64,000 nt of DNA from NCBI GenBank assembly GCA_001801815.1, contig MGXU01000010.1, positions 258,332-322,331 of the forward strand, given 5' to 3'. The notes beneath the pieces are model-generated. The model was not told the DNA's origin. It saw only the letters and a program-made list of their open reading frames with translations, and made no database searches. Positions 33,604 to 45,587 of this stretch are shown in pieces. The stretch comes from Gammaproteobacteria bacterium RIFCSPHIGHO2_12_FULL_36_30 (GTDB lineage: Bacteria > Pseudomonadota > Gammaproteobacteria > Coxiellales > Coxiellaceae). How positions within the stretch are numbered: position 1 is the stretch's first letter; each line of letters opens with the position of its first letter. Made by a program: the position numbers and the translations under genes.

Positions 33604-36600
33604 AGTTACCTTCATTCTGCATCCAACGCCCCGTCTTCGCCACCGTCTTAAGTTTAATTCTCGTGATGATCGGCATCATGGGTTATCAAAATTTACAAAC
33701 TCGTTTTTTACCGCACTTCGAACAAAATCGCGTACAAATTACTACAACTTATATCGGCGCGAGCGCAAATTTAGTTGAAACGAGTATTACAACACCCATT
33801 GAAAAAGCAATCAGCGGAATTAACGGAATTGATTATGTCACTTCAGTTAGCGCACAAGGTTCCAGCACAATTACAGCAATTTTAGACTCCGGCGTAAATA
33901 TTTATAACGTCACGAGCAAAATTCGAAATGCAGTTGAAATGGCTGCATCAACATTACCAAACAATATTCAATCACCTGTCATTCAAGAAGGTTATCACGG
34001 CATTGATTTAATGGATATTGGATTTACCATTCAAGGTGCATCTTTGCATAGCTTGCGAGATTATTTAGATCGTTATGTGATTAATCGCATTGAAGAACAA
34101 TCTGGAATTGCAGCAGTTGTTCCGCTCGGCGCAAATAAATATGCAATGCGAATTACTTTGCATCCAACAGAAATGGCAGCACGTAAAATTAATATTAATG
34201 AAATTCAACAAGCAATTCAAAATAGTAATTTACAATTACCTGCTGGCAGCATTCAAACATCCACCATGCAATTTCCCGTCACTGCAAAAACATCATTAAA
34301 AACTGCAAAACAATTCGGCGATATTGTCATTAAAAATGATAAGGGGGAATTAATTCGCTTAAAAGATATTGCGAGCATTAAACTCGGCAGCGATTTAGAA
34401 TCAAAATCATTTGTACATATTAACGGAACGCCAGGTATTTTACTCAGCGTTTATAATACCAATGCAGCAAATCCAATCACCGCTGCAAAACAATTACGCG
34501 CATTATTAGCGAGAATTTCAACGCAATTCCCCAGCAATATTCATTACGCAATTACATTTGACGAATCTAATTTTATGAATGATAGTATTCATGAAGTGTA
34601 TAAATCGATTGGGCTATCGATTTTATTTGTCGCCATTATAATATTTTTCACACTCGGTAAAATTCGCTCATCATTAATTCCAATTGTTACCATTCCAGTT
34701 TGTATTTTAGCAACAATGGGCATGATGTATTTTGCGGGATTTAGCATTAATATTATTACATTATTGGCAATTGTTTTATCTGTAGGATTAGTCGTTGACG
34801 ATGCCATTGTTGTGCTCGAAAATATTCATCGACATATGGAAAATGGATTAACGCGCATTGAAGCAGCATTAAAAGGCAGTCAAGAAATTGCAACACCGGT
34901 GATTGCAATGACGTTAACGCTTGCGGCAGTGTATGCACCAATTGGCTTAATTCAAGGCGTTGTCGCACATATTTTTGCATCGTTTGCATTTACATTAGCC
35001 ATTGCAGTGATTATTTCAGGGTTTGTCGCATTAACATTATCACCGATGATGTGTTCTAAATTTTTAGTGCATGATGCCATGCCGCAAAATACATTAAATA
35101 AAAATATTGAAAACTTTTTTCATGCGCTGACAAAATTTTATAAAAATTTATTAACGCATGTTTTAATGCATCGATTAAAAATTATTATTATTACGATTAT
35201 TTTAGCAATTGCTGGATTTGCAGTTGCAGCAACATTAAATAAAACATTTTTACCAAATGAAGATATGGGATTTGTAATCACTCTGTTAAAAACTCCTGCT
35301 GGCAGCAGCAATCAATCTGCACAACAGAACTTACAAAAAATTAATCAATTATTATTAAGCAATCCTGCTGTAGATCATAATGTTGGTATTTCATTCGTGC
35401 CTGCAAGCAATAGACATAATAATATTACCTTTACCGCATTAAAAAATTACAACGAGCGAAATGAATCTGCAAGTGAAGTTGCACAATGGATGAATTTACA
35501 ATTTAAAAAAACGCCCGGATTAAATGCAATTTCTATTGCGCCATCATTTGGCGGCTCAACACAAAATGCAATTGAATTTTATATTACAGCGCCCAATAGC
35601 TATCATTATTTATTTAAAGTCGGCAATACATTAATTAAAAAATTAAATAATTATCCTGGCTTAGTTAATATGTCCAGCAATATGCAATATAATAATCAAC
35701 AATATAATTTAACTGTAAATCGCACGCTCGCAAATCAATTAAATGTAAATATCAGCACAATTGATAATACCATTGCGGCAATGTTGGGTGGCACGCAAGT
35801 TTCAACATTTGATATGGGTGGTGAAACTTATGATGTTGATATGCAAGCAGCAAAACCCTATTTGCAAAGCGTACAATCGATAGAACAATTATCAGTTCCA
35901 AATGCTGCAGGACAATTAATTCCGTTAACGAATTTAATTAATGTCACACCTGTTCCAACACAAACTAATTTACTGCATTACAATCGTTTACGCGCAGCAG
36001 AAATTGCAGGAGAAATCGCGCCAGGTTATACGCTCGGTGAAGTCGTTGCGTATTTACAAAAATCATTACCCACATTATTACCTTCACATGTGAAATATAC
36101 TTTTATGGGACAAGCAAGACGTGTTGTCACATCATCAAATTCAATGGCTTTAGTTTTTTTACTCGCATTTATTTTTATTTATTTAGTGTTAAGCGCGCAA
36201 TTTGAAAGTTTTGTTGATCCACTTATTATTTTATTAGCAGTGCCGCTTAGTATTATTGGAGCGCTTGTCAGTTTAAAAATGGTAAACGGTTCAATTAATT
36301 TATATACGATGATTGGATTAATTACACTGGTTGGATTAATTGCAAAACATGGAATTTTAATTACGCAATTTGCAAATACACTGCAAAAATCAGGTGAAAA
36401 TGCGCATGATGCATTGGTGCATGCAGCAAGTATTCGTTTGCGTCCGATTTTAATGACAACTGCTGCAATGATATTTGGTGCATTGCCATTAGTATTTTCA
36501 TCTGGCGCAAGTGCAGTCAGTCGCGAACAAATTGGAACGGTATTTGTCGGTGGATTATTATGCGGTACTTTTTTCTCGTTAATTTTAGTGCCAATTTCGT

Positions 36601-36665
36601 ATAGTTATTTTAATCAGTTGAAAGCGTTTGTGAAAAGACGTAATACGTTAACCGTTAACCGTTAA
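33600..36665 (+). CDS. RND multidrug efflux pump (HAE1 family)
   Basis: A 1021-residue inner membrane pump with the 12-helix, two-large-loop layout. Helix 4 carries GLVVDDAIVVLENI with the paired aspartates of the proton relay, and the first helix starts IQRPVFATVLSLILVMIG. Motif FVALTLSPMMCSKFL is present. Drug range cannot be read from the sequence. It overlaps the adaptor by four bases. Its last residues (NTLTVNR) are encoded by GTTAACC tandem units. Confidence 0.94.
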   Translation: MKLPSFCIQRPVFATVLSLILVMIGIMGYQNLQTRFLPHFEQNRVQITTTYIGASANLVETSITTPIEKAISGINGIDYVTSVSAQGSSTITAILDSGVNIYNVTSKIRNAVEMAASTLPNNIQSPVIQEGYHGIDLMDIGFTIQGASLHSLRDYLDRYVINRIEEQSGIAAVVPLGANKYAMRITLHPTEMAARKININEIQQAIQNSNLQLPAGSIQTSTMQFPVTAKTSLKTAKQFGDIVIKNDKGELIRLKDIASIKLGSDLESKSFVHINGTPGILLSVYNTNAANPITAAKQLRALLARISTQFPSNIHYAITFDESNFMNDSIHEVYKSIGLSILFVAIIIFFTLGKIRSSLIPIVTIPVCILATMGMMYFAGFSINIITLLAIVLSVGLVVDDAIVVLENIHRHMENGLTRIEAALKGSQEIATPVIAMTLTLAAVYAPIGLIQGVVAHIFASFAFTLAIAVIISGFVALTLSPMMCSKFLVHDAMPQNTLNKNIENFFHALTKFYKNLLTHVLMHRLKIIIITIILAIAGFAVAATLNKTFLPNEDMGFVITLLKTPAGSSNQSAQQNLQKINQLLLSNPAVDHNVGISFVPASNRHNNITFTALKNYNERNESASEVAQWMNLQFKKTPGLNAISIAPSFGGSTQNAIEFYITAPNSYHYLFKVGNTLIKKLNNYPGLVNMSSNMQYNNQQYNLTVNRTLANQLNVNISTIDNTIAAMLGGTQVSTFDMGGETYDVDMQAAKPYLQSVQSIEQLSVPNAAGQLIPLTNLINVTPVPTQTNLLHYNRLRAAEIAGEIAPGYTLGEVVAYLQKSLPTLLPSHVKYTFMGQARRVVTSSNSMALVFLLAFIFIYLVLSAQFESFVDPLIILLAVPLSIIGALVSLKMVNGSINLYTMIGLITLVGLIAKHGILITQFANTLQKSGENAHDALVHAASIRLRPILMTTAAMIFGALPLVFSSGASAVSREQIGTVFVGGLLCGTFFSLILVPISYSYFNQLKAFVKRRNTLTVNR

Positions 36666-36760
36666 CGTTCTCAGCAAAACTTTAAATATGTACTATACTG
36701 TCCTGATAAATAAATCATTATTTGATATTATTTTTAATGAAAAACAAAACGTTAGGAGAC

Positions 36761-36793
36761 ATGTTTTTGGGATGGAAGCCTACTCGACTTTGA
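36761..36793 (+). CDS. Putative 10-residue leader peptide upstream of the L,D-transpeptidase
   Basis: ATG at 36761 is preceded by TTAGGAGAC and encodes MFLGWKPTRL, then TGA. The stop overlaps the next ribosome binding site (TGAGGAGG) four bases before the transpeptidase ATG. This layout suggests translation re-initiation or leader control. It could also be chance, given only ten codons. Confidence 0.5.
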   Translation: MFLGWKPTRL

Positions 36794-36802
36794 GGAGGCA
36801 AC

Positions 36803-37300
36803 ATGAAATTATTTATCGCAATTTGTAGCGCAACATTATTATCGTTTTCGATAAGTGCTCTCGCGCAATCAAATCAATCTTATTCAAAACAATATTCAAA
36901 AAATCCAAGCGCTCAAGTAAAAGCTGAAAAAGTTTTTATTTTTGATCCGCGCACAAAAAAATGGGCGGCCTATCAAAATGGAAAAAAAGTGGGTAGCGGA
37001 CCTGCAAATGGCGGCAAACCCGGATATCATACGCCGCGTGGTACGTTTCATATTTACAGTAAAAAAGGCCCAAATCATGTTTCAAGTAAATATCCTGTCT
37101 ACTCAAATGGATCACGCGGCGGCGCAAAAATGCCGTACGCAATGCATTTTACAAAAGCGGGACATGCGATTCATGGCTCTCCCACTATTTCAAATCAAAA
37201 TTCAAGCCACGGCTGCATTCGCGTGAAAACATCTGCGGCGAAATGGTTAAATGAATCATTTATGACGCGGAATACAAAAGTAATTGTGTATCCATATTAA
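36803..37300 (+). CDS. L,D-transpeptidase (YkuD domain)
   Basis: A 165-residue exported enzyme that forms 3-3 peptidoglycan crosslinks or attaches proteins to the wall. Signal peptide 1-21, then a YkuD domain ending with HAIHGSP and the catalytic SSHGCIRV (C138, with H124 and H136). No LysM domain. An AGGAGG site stands four bases before the ATG. A ten-codon ORF lies directly upstream. The target (Lpp-like protein or peptide) is not deducible. Confidence 0.92.
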   Translation: MKLFIAICSATLLSFSISALAQSNQSYSKQYSKNPSAQVKAEKVFIFDPRTKKWAAYQNGKKVGSGPANGGKPGYHTPRGTFHIYSKKGPNHVSSKYPVYSNGSRGGAKMPYAMHFTKAGHAIHGSPTISNQNSSHGCIRVKTSAAKWLNESFMTRNTKVIVYPY

Positions 37301-37345
37301 TTTGCTACACTACGCGAACTTATTTTACTGCAAAATGTACATAAG

Positions 37346-37951
37346 ATGGTAATTACTTTAAAAACAGCAATCGAAGTTCCCGCGGTGCTTGCTGCGTTTC
37401 TCAACATTTATTTAGCCGCACGTGCAAGCATGTGGAATTGGTTATTCGGTATTTTCGCCGTCATTTTATACGGTTTTATTTTTTATCAAACCCGATTATA
37501 CGGCGACATGACTTTGCAAGCCGTATATTTATTTTTTCAATTTTATGGATGGTATGAATGGAAACGCGGCGGTCCGCACGCAACGCTTTTATCCATCACG
37601 CGCATGCCAAAAAAACAATATTACATTTTAGGCGCTATTTTATGTGTTCTATACATCGCGTTTTATTTTATTTTATCGCGTTATACCAATTCAACAACGC
37701 CTTATGTTGATGCATTCACAACTGCGCTCGCTTTAATTGCGCAATGGATGATGTGTAAAAAATGGTTGGAAAATTGGATTTTGTGGGTTGTGATGGATGT
37801 GATTTCGCTTTATATGTATACGTATAAACATTTATATTTAACGACTGCGCTTTATGCAATATTTATTATTTTGTGTGTGATGGGATATCGTGAGTGGAAA
37901 CGAAGTATAAATTGTATCAATATAAATTCCATGACTAAATCAATTTTTTGA
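37346..37951 (+). CDS. pnuC: Nicotinamide riboside transporter PnuC
   Basis: A 201-residue permease with seven helices, bringing in nicotinamide riboside for NAD synthesis. Family motifs are LQAVYLFFQFYGWYEWKRGG and KWLENWILWVVMDVISLYMY, which include the aromatic substrate-binding residues. Suggests some dependence on host or external NAD precursors. Its 3' end overlaps a convergent HTH gene by 17 bases. No NAD-related riboswitch is visible upstream. Confidence 0.93.
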   Translation: MVITLKTAIEVPAVLAAFLNIYLAARASMWNWLFGIFAVILYGFIFYQTRLYGDMTLQAVYLFFQFYGWYEWKRGGPHATLLSITRMPKKQYYILGAILCVLYIAFYFILSRYTNSTTPYVDAFTTALALIAQWMMCKKWLENWILWVVMDVISLYMYTYKHLYLTTALYAIFIILCVMGYREWKRSINCININSMTKSIF

Positions 37952-38483
37952 TAATTTTCTGACGATATTTTTTTTCAGCAAGATTACGATCAAATAAAAT
38001 CATATTAATATGCTCAATTAATTTTGCATGTTCCAATAATTCACTATTTTCAATTTTCTTTTGCTGATATAACCATTCCAATACATCATACCATCGCCAT
38101 AATGGTGATTTTGCCGTTAGTTTTATTGCAGGTGCTGGGAAATGGTTTTTTGCATGACGTTCACCTTTGAACCATAATGAAACTGTTTGTCTTTTTAAAT
38201 GTAATCGTTCAGCCACTTCAGATTCACTAACATAATAATCGGGTGCAACACTCATTACTTTAATATTTAAAGATGTATTTTCAACTGCTTTGATAGCGGA
38301 AATCACAGCGTCTTCAAAACTGAATGCCTGACGATCAAAATCAAGATAGGCTGTTCCATTGCGAAAATTAATGAGCGCATCATCACAACCTGCTGCATAT
38401 AAAACATCTTCAAGATTTTTAGTTTTATCATTTACGCCGCTTAAAACTAGCATAAATGAATATGTACTTTTTTTCTTTTTCAC
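37935..38483 (-). CDS. HTH-type regulator/antitoxin partner of HicA-like gene
   Basis: A 182-residue protein from a GTG whose first base is the last base of the upstream TAG. The N-terminal 75 residues (STYSFMLVLSGVNDKTKNLE, AGCDDALINFRNGTAYLDFD) form a ferredoxin-like domain, and a helix-turn-helix follows (YYVSESEVAERLHLKRQTVS, then LWFKG). A longer frame from 38588 would cover the upstream gene and is rejected. Such proteins are found beside HicA-like small proteins in many bacteria and probably regulate them; the toxin-antitoxin role is inferred. Confidence 0.8.
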   Translation of the reverse strand: MKKKKSTYSFMLVLSGVNDKTKNLEDVLYAAGCDDALINFRNGTAYLDFDRQAFSFEDAVISAIKAVENTSLNIKVMSVAPDYYVSESEVAERLHLKRQTVSLWFKGERHAKNHFPAPAIKLTAKSPLWRWYDVLEWLYQQKKIENSELLEHAKLIEHINMILFDRNLAEKKYRQKIIKKLI

Positions 38484-38731
38484 TAATGTGTCCTCAAAAA
38501 ATAATGCGGACAATGTTTCACGCACCGAATAATTTGCTTTGCATGCATTTCTGGATTTCTTGGCGTTGACCAAACAGATAACGCACAACCTTCTCTATCG
38601 CGCAAAACACAAAGCAATCTACACCATGCATGCGCAGACTTACCAGTTTTTTGATATCGCCAACCTCTGCTTTCAGCAAATACAATTGCTGTCTCAATTT
38701 CCTTATTGGGATGTCTTTTTCTGCGACGCAT
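38483..38731 (-). CDS. HicA-like small protein (putative toxin)
   Basis: An 82-residue basic protein. HPNKEIETAIVFAESRGWRY and KTGKSAHAW place H34 where HicA mRNA interferases have their catalytic histidine in a double-stranded RNA-binding-like fold. The later VWSTPRNPEMHAKQI and a Cys/His-rich end (CVKHCPH) differ from classical HicA. A near-perfect promoter with a palindromic operator lies directly upstream and the HTH partner directly downstream. Toxicity is inference. Confidence 0.75.
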   Translation of the reverse strand: MRRRKRHPNKEIETAIVFAESRGWRYQKTGKSAHAWCRLLCVLRDREGCALSVWSTPRNPEMHAKQIIRCVKHCPHYFLRTH

Positions 38732-38751
38732 AAACTATCCCTATAACAAAT

Positions 38752-38780
38752 AGTATAGTGTCTTGTTGACAAATGTCAAC
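38752..38780 (-). promoter_or_regulatory. Promoter and palindromic operator for the HicA-like/HTH pair
   Basis: On the minus strand TTGACA (38779-38774), a 16-base spacer and TATACT (38757-38752) form a strong sigma-70 promoter. The -35 box lies within the inverted repeat GTTGACATTTGTCAAC (38780-38765, 7-bp arms), well placed for autorepression by the HTH protein. Confidence 0.8.
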
Positions 38781-38819
38781 AGATCATTTTAATTAAGGTA
38801 ATAAGATTGTCAGGAAAAA

Positions 38820-41711
<2,892 letters not shown>

Positions 41712-41714
41712 TTA

Positions 41715-42329
41715 TTATTTACTCGATTGATTGTGACTTTGTAAACGCGTCAATAATGCAGACATCCCACCTTTTGCTAATACATCTGCAAATTGCGAAC
41801 GATAACTTTGCACCATACTCACATGTTCAATACTGAAATCATAGACTTTCCATGCATCACCAGAGCGCACGACGTCATATGAAATTGGAATATGTTGACC
41901 ATTTTTGCGAATAATTAAGCTGTTTACACGTGTTGTTTGTTCTGTTGTAAAATCTCCACGCATTGGCTGAACAGTGACTTGATCGCCATTGTAAGATGCT
42001 AATGCAGATGAATATGTTGTCGTTACTAAATAAGAAAATTCTTTTTCAAATTGTGATTTTTGTGCGGGAGTTGCAGTTCTCCAATCACGACCGACGACTG
42101 AAGCTGACATACGATCTACATCAATATTAGGCATTAATACTTGATTTACGATGCGGCGAATGACAGACATATTATGTAATTGTGATTTATTCGTTTCTAA
42201 TTGCGACACCATTTTATTTGCGACAGCTTGTAATTGAGCTGCGGGTGAAGTGATTGCGAAGCAAAGTGGTGAGATAAAACAAAATGTAATTAATATTGTA
42301 ATTGCTTTGAGAGAGAAAAACTTTTTCAT
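41715..42329 (-). CDS. mlaC: Periplasmic phospholipid carrier MlaC
   Basis: A 204-residue soluble carrier moving phospholipids between outer and inner membranes. Signal peptide 1-25, then the MlaC fold with RRIVNQVLMPNIDVDRMSAS, FEKEFSYLVTTTYSSAL and WKVYDFSIEHVSMVQSYRSQF. Followed by mlaB after three bases. An R1 repeat lies between it and mlaD. Confidence 0.94.
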   Translation of the reverse strand: MKKFFSLKAITILITFCFISPLCFAITSPAAQLQAVANKMVSQLETNKSQLHNMSVIRRIVNQVLMPNIDVDRMSASVVGRDWRTATPAQKSQFEKEFSYLVTTTYSSALASYNGDQVTVQPMRGDFTTEQTTRVNSLIIRKNGQHIPISYDVVRSGDAWKVYDFSIEHVSMVQSYRSQFADVLAKGGMSALLTRLQSHNQSSK

Positions 42330-42340
42330 AAATATCCTCG

Positions 42341-42436
42341 TTAAATATTTGTCGTTGTGAGTTGGGTTACTGCAAAACGCCCTTGTTACGTGAAGCTAAA
42401 GCTTCACTTCACGCAGGCTTCTGTGACACTGCTCCA
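42341..42436. repeat. Dispersed palindromic repeat R1, copy C
   Basis: Holds AATATTTGTCGTTGTGAGTT, the 19-bp core (42369-42387), hairpin GTGAAGCT-AA-AGCTTCAC (42390-42407) and CGCAGGCTTCTGTGA. It fills the gap between mlaD and mlaC and runs into mlaD, supplying its last codons and stop (42409-42411). The stem sequence differs from copies A and B while pairing is kept. Confidence 0.9.
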
Positions 42437-42900
42437 CTCTTTTTATCATTGCTAAGATTAAACATCAGCTGCCCAATTAAATTTTCTAAAATTAATGCGG
42501 AGTGCGTTGTTTCAATTCGTCCATTCGCTCCTAACATTGTTGATTGATATCCTGGCGATAAACTAATATAATTTGAGCCTAATAAACCTTGCGTTAAAAT
42601 ACTTGCGGATGTATCAATTGGCAAATCTTTATAATGATTATTAATTTGCATTATCACTTCAGCGCGATAGGTTTGCGGATTCAATATAATTTTGCTGACA
42701 TGTCCGACTTTCACACCAGCAACTGCAACTGGCGCACGCACTTTTAATCCGCCAATATTATCAAAATCAGCGCGTAATAAATAATAATTTCCATCATCCC
42801 AATTCGATAAACCACTTACTTTAAAGGCTAAAAACAGCAAGCCGCACAATGCTGCGATAATAAAAATACCAACACTGAATTCTAAAAATCGATTACGCAT
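42409..42900 (-). CDS. mlaD: MlaD, MCE-domain subunit of the lipid transporter
   Basis: A 163-residue protein with one N-terminal membrane helix (VGIFIIAALCGLLFLAFKV) and an MCE domain (ADFDNIGGLKVRAPVAVAGV, GLLGSNYISLSPGY) that forms a hexameric ring in the periplasm. Its last residues, SGAVSQKPA, come from an R1 repeat that seems to have overrun the 3' end; the protein is about 20 residues shorter than E. coli MlaD. Start follows mlaE directly. Confidence 0.94.
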   Translation of the reverse strand: MRNRFLEFSVGIFIIAALCGLLFLAFKVSGLSNWDDGNYYLLRADFDNIGGLKVRAPVAVAGVKVGHVSKIILNPQTYRAEVIMQINNHYKDLPIDTSASILTQGLLGSNYISLSPGYQSTMLGANGRIETTHSALILENLIGQLMFNLSNDKKSGAVSQKPA

Positions 42901-43683
42901 TTACCATCCACCCATCATAACTGCTGTTAATACAAAATCTAATGCCAAAATTAACAGCGATGAAAAAACCACTGTTTTTGTCGTTGCAATACTAATGCCA
43001 CGCGCGTTTGGTTCTGAATAATAACCTTCGTAAACCGCAATCCATGTGACGACAAAACCAAATACCACGCTTTTTATAATACCGTTTAATATATCAGAAT
43101 GAAAACTAACAGCGGACTGCATGTTACTCCAAAATGAACCATCATCAACCCCCAACCAGTCAACACCCACTAAATGTCCACCATAAATTGCAAATACATT
43201 AAATAAAATTGTTAAAAGCGGCAACGAAATAAATCCTGCCCAAAAACGTGGCGAAATAACACGCCATAATGGATTCACTGCCATCATTTCCAAACTGCTT
43301 AATTGCGATGTTGCACGCATCAAACCAATTTCTGCTGTTAATGCAGAGCCTGCGCGTCCTGCAAATAATAATGCCGTTACAACCGGTCCTAATTCTCGCA
43401 CAACACTGAGCGCAAGTAATTGTCCTAATTCTTGTTCAGCGCCAAATTTTTGTAACGTATGAAATCCTTGCAGCGCAACAACCATTCCAATAAAAATTGC
43501 GGAGACTAAAATAATTGGTAATGATAAAACACCGACGCGATATAGTTGCGTTGATAATAATGGCCACACTTGCGACCATTTTGGCACTTGAAATAATGTG
43601 CGCAATAAAAATAAACCTGAGCGTCCGACTCGAACGCAAAAGTCGATACTTTTTCCGCCTATTTGTGTGATTTGTGAAATCAT
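42901..43683 (-). CDS. mlaE: MlaE, permease subunit
   Basis: A 260-residue inner membrane permease of the MlaFEDB phospholipid transporter. Family block LPIILVSAIFIGMVVALQG near residue 55 and the VRELGPVVTALLFAGRAGSA loop are present, as is the GAFV-like VAVYEGYYSEPNARG segment. It overlaps mlaF by four bases and ends one base before mlaD. Confidence 0.95.
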   Translation of the reverse strand: MISQITQIGGKSIDFCVRVGRSGLFLLRTLFQVPKWSQVWPLLSTQLYRVGVLSLPIILVSAIFIGMVVALQGFHTLQKFGAEQELGQLLALSVVRELGPVVTALLFAGRAGSALTAEIGLMRATSQLSSLEMMAVNPLWRVISPRFWAGFISLPLLTILFNVFAIYGGHLVGVDWLGVDDGSFWSNMQSAVSFHSDILNGIIKSVVFGFVVTWIAVYEGYYSEPNARGISIATTKTVVFSSLLILALDFVLTAVMMGGW

Positions 43684-44477
43684 CCAAATAATTCCTCTTG
43701 AAAAGTTTTTGCAGGATAATGAAATGACACTGGGCCATCTGCTAAACCTTGCACAAATTGCTGCACTTCTTTCGATGAATGATTAATAATATCAGTCGGC
43801 GTGCCCGCACCTAAAATTTTTCCATCAAAAAGAATCACAATATAATCTGCAATTTGAGCTGTTTCGTGCACATCGTGCGATACAATCACTGATGTTAAAT
43901 TTAATGCGTCATTTAATTCTTTAATCACGCGCAATAATACACCGCGACCAATCGGATCTTGTCCTGAAAAAGGTTCGTCATACATCATGATGTGTGGGCT
44001 CAAAATAATTGCACGCGCTAATGCAACACGACGCGCCATGCCGCCCGATAATTCATCAATATTTAATTCACTTGCGCCGCGCAAACCAACCGCTTCTAAA
44101 TGCATCAAAACTAAATCGCGAATCATATCTTCTGGTAATTTTGTATGTTCGCGTAAAGGAAATGCAACATTTTCAAATACATTTAAATCTGTAAATAAAC
44201 CACCCTCTTGAAATAACACGCCCATTTTTCGGCGATGATGATATAATTTCTTTTGCGACAGAGCATGCCAATTTTCACCATCTACCATGATTGATCCAGC
44301 ATGCGGTTGTAATTGTGCGCCAATTAATTGCAGTAAAGTTGTTTTACCTGTTCCGCTGGGTCCCATAATGGCAGTTATTTTTCCGCGCGGAATAGATAAT
44401 GTGACGCCATCAAAAATAGCCCTGCTTTCTCGATAAAAAACTAGCTGATCAATGGCAATAATTGCATCAGACAACAC
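43680..44477 (-). CDS. mlaF: MlaF, ATPase subunit
   Basis: A 265-residue ABC ATPase energising the Mla system. Walker A is GPSGTGKTT, the signature is LSGGMARRVALARA, Walker B IMMYDEPFSGQDP. The frame is open to 44525, but a GTG at 44477 sits five bases after CAGGAG and matches family N-termini (AIIAIDQLVFY); a TTG one codon later is the alternative. Divergent from kdsD. Confidence 0.93.
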   Translation of the reverse strand: MLSDAIIAIDQLVFYRESRAIFDGVTLSIPRGKITAIMGPSGTGKTTLLQLIGAQLQPHAGSIMVDGENWHALSQKKLYHHRRKMGVLFQEGGLFTDLNVFENVAFPLREHTKLPEDMIRDLVLMHLEAVGLRGASELNIDELSGGMARRVALARAIILSPHIMMYDEPFSGQDPIGRGVLLRVIKELNDALNLTSVIVSHDVHETAQIADYIVILFDGKILGAGTPTDIINHSSKEVQQFVQGLADGPVSFHYPAKTFQEELFG

Positions 44478-44591
44478 AATAACTCCTGAAATGTACGGAT
44501 AAAAGCGATGTAACACTTTAGCCACAACGCTGATGTAGGTATAATACCCCGAAATAGATAATACTGCACACCAAAAGAATGTGAAATTAAC

Positions 44592-45587
44592 ATGTTAGAA
44601 TGCGCTGTAAAAGAAACAAAAGACACGGAATATCTTTGTCGCATTGGTCGGCAAGTTATCGATATCGAAACACAATCCGTTGCGAATTTAATTTTACGGA
44701 TTGATGAAAGTTATGCGACTGCTTGTCGCTTACTTTTAACCTGTCGTGGTCGCGTTATATTAATTGGCATGGGGAAATCGGGTCATATCGCGCGAAAAAT
44801 TGCCGCAACATTAGCAAGCACGGGAACAGCAAGTTATTTTGTACATCCTGCTGAAGCAAATCACGGTGATTTAGGAATGCTTGCGCCAGGTGATATGGTT
44901 ATTGCCATTTCAAATTCAGGCGAAACAGAAGAAATTCTTACGTTGTTGCCAATTATTAAATTATTAGATATTCCAATTATTGCAATGACAGGTAATCCAC
45001 ATTCCGCGCTTGCTAATTACTCTACCGTACACATTGATATTAGTGTTGATAAAGAAGCTTGCCCGCTAGGACTTGCTCCAACATCTAGCACAACCGCTGC
45101 ACTTGTCATGGGCGATGCCATTGCAATTACATTGCTCGAAGCGCGCGGATTTAAAGAAAAAGATTTTGCACGTTATCATCCTGGCGGTTCGCTTGGTCGA
45201 CGATTATTACTGAGAATTGAAGGTTTAATGCATATCGGCGATGCGCTACCTAAAATAAAATTAGATTGTTTATTATCTGAAGCATTAATTGAAATCACGC
45301 AAAAAAGTTTGGGCATGACAACAATTGTGAATGATAACGGTGAATTATGTGGAATTTTTACAGACGGTGATTTACGTCGTTCGCTTGATCAGATTATTGA
45401 TATTCATACAACACCCATTCAAAAAGTAATGACAAAAAAATGTATCACCATTACAAAAAATACATTAGCAGCAGAAGCATTACAAATTATGGAACAACAT
45501 AAAATAACATCACTCGTTATTGTTGAGGAAAAAAAACCGATTGGTGTTGTGCATATGCATGATTTATTACGAGCAGGAATTTGTTGA
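44592..45587 (+). CDS. kdsD: Arabinose-5-phosphate isomerase
   Basis: Converts ribulose-5-phosphate to arabinose-5-phosphate for Kdo synthesis. 331 residues: a SIS domain (GMGKSGHIARKIAATLASTG, SNSGETEEI) and two C-terminal CBS domains (about 205-325). The acidic/His active-site block EANHGDLGML is present. It overlaps kdsC by seven bases and opens the lptC-lptB cluster. Confidence 0.96.
   Translation: MLECAVKETKDTEYLCRIGRQVIDIETQSVANLILRIDESYATACRLLLTCRGRVILIGMGKSGHIARKIAATLASTGTASYFVHPAEANHGDLGMLAPGDMVIAISNSGETEEILTLLPIIKLLDIPIIAMTGNPHSALANYSTVHIDISVDKEACPLGLAPTSSTTAALVMGDAIAITLLEARGFKEKDFARYHPGGSLGRRLLLRIEGLMHIGDALPKIKLDCLLSEALIEITQKSLGMTTIVNDNGELCGIFTDGDLRRSLDQIIDIHTTPIQKVMTKKCITITKNTLAAEALQIMEQHKITSLVIVEEKKPIGVVHMHDLLRAGIC

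Noticed and set aside
37935-38588. Longer start (217 residues) for the HTH partner gene
   Set aside because: The extra 35 residues fall inside the HicA-like gene in another frame; the GTG at 38483 overlaps the upstream stop by one base and has a GAGGACA site.
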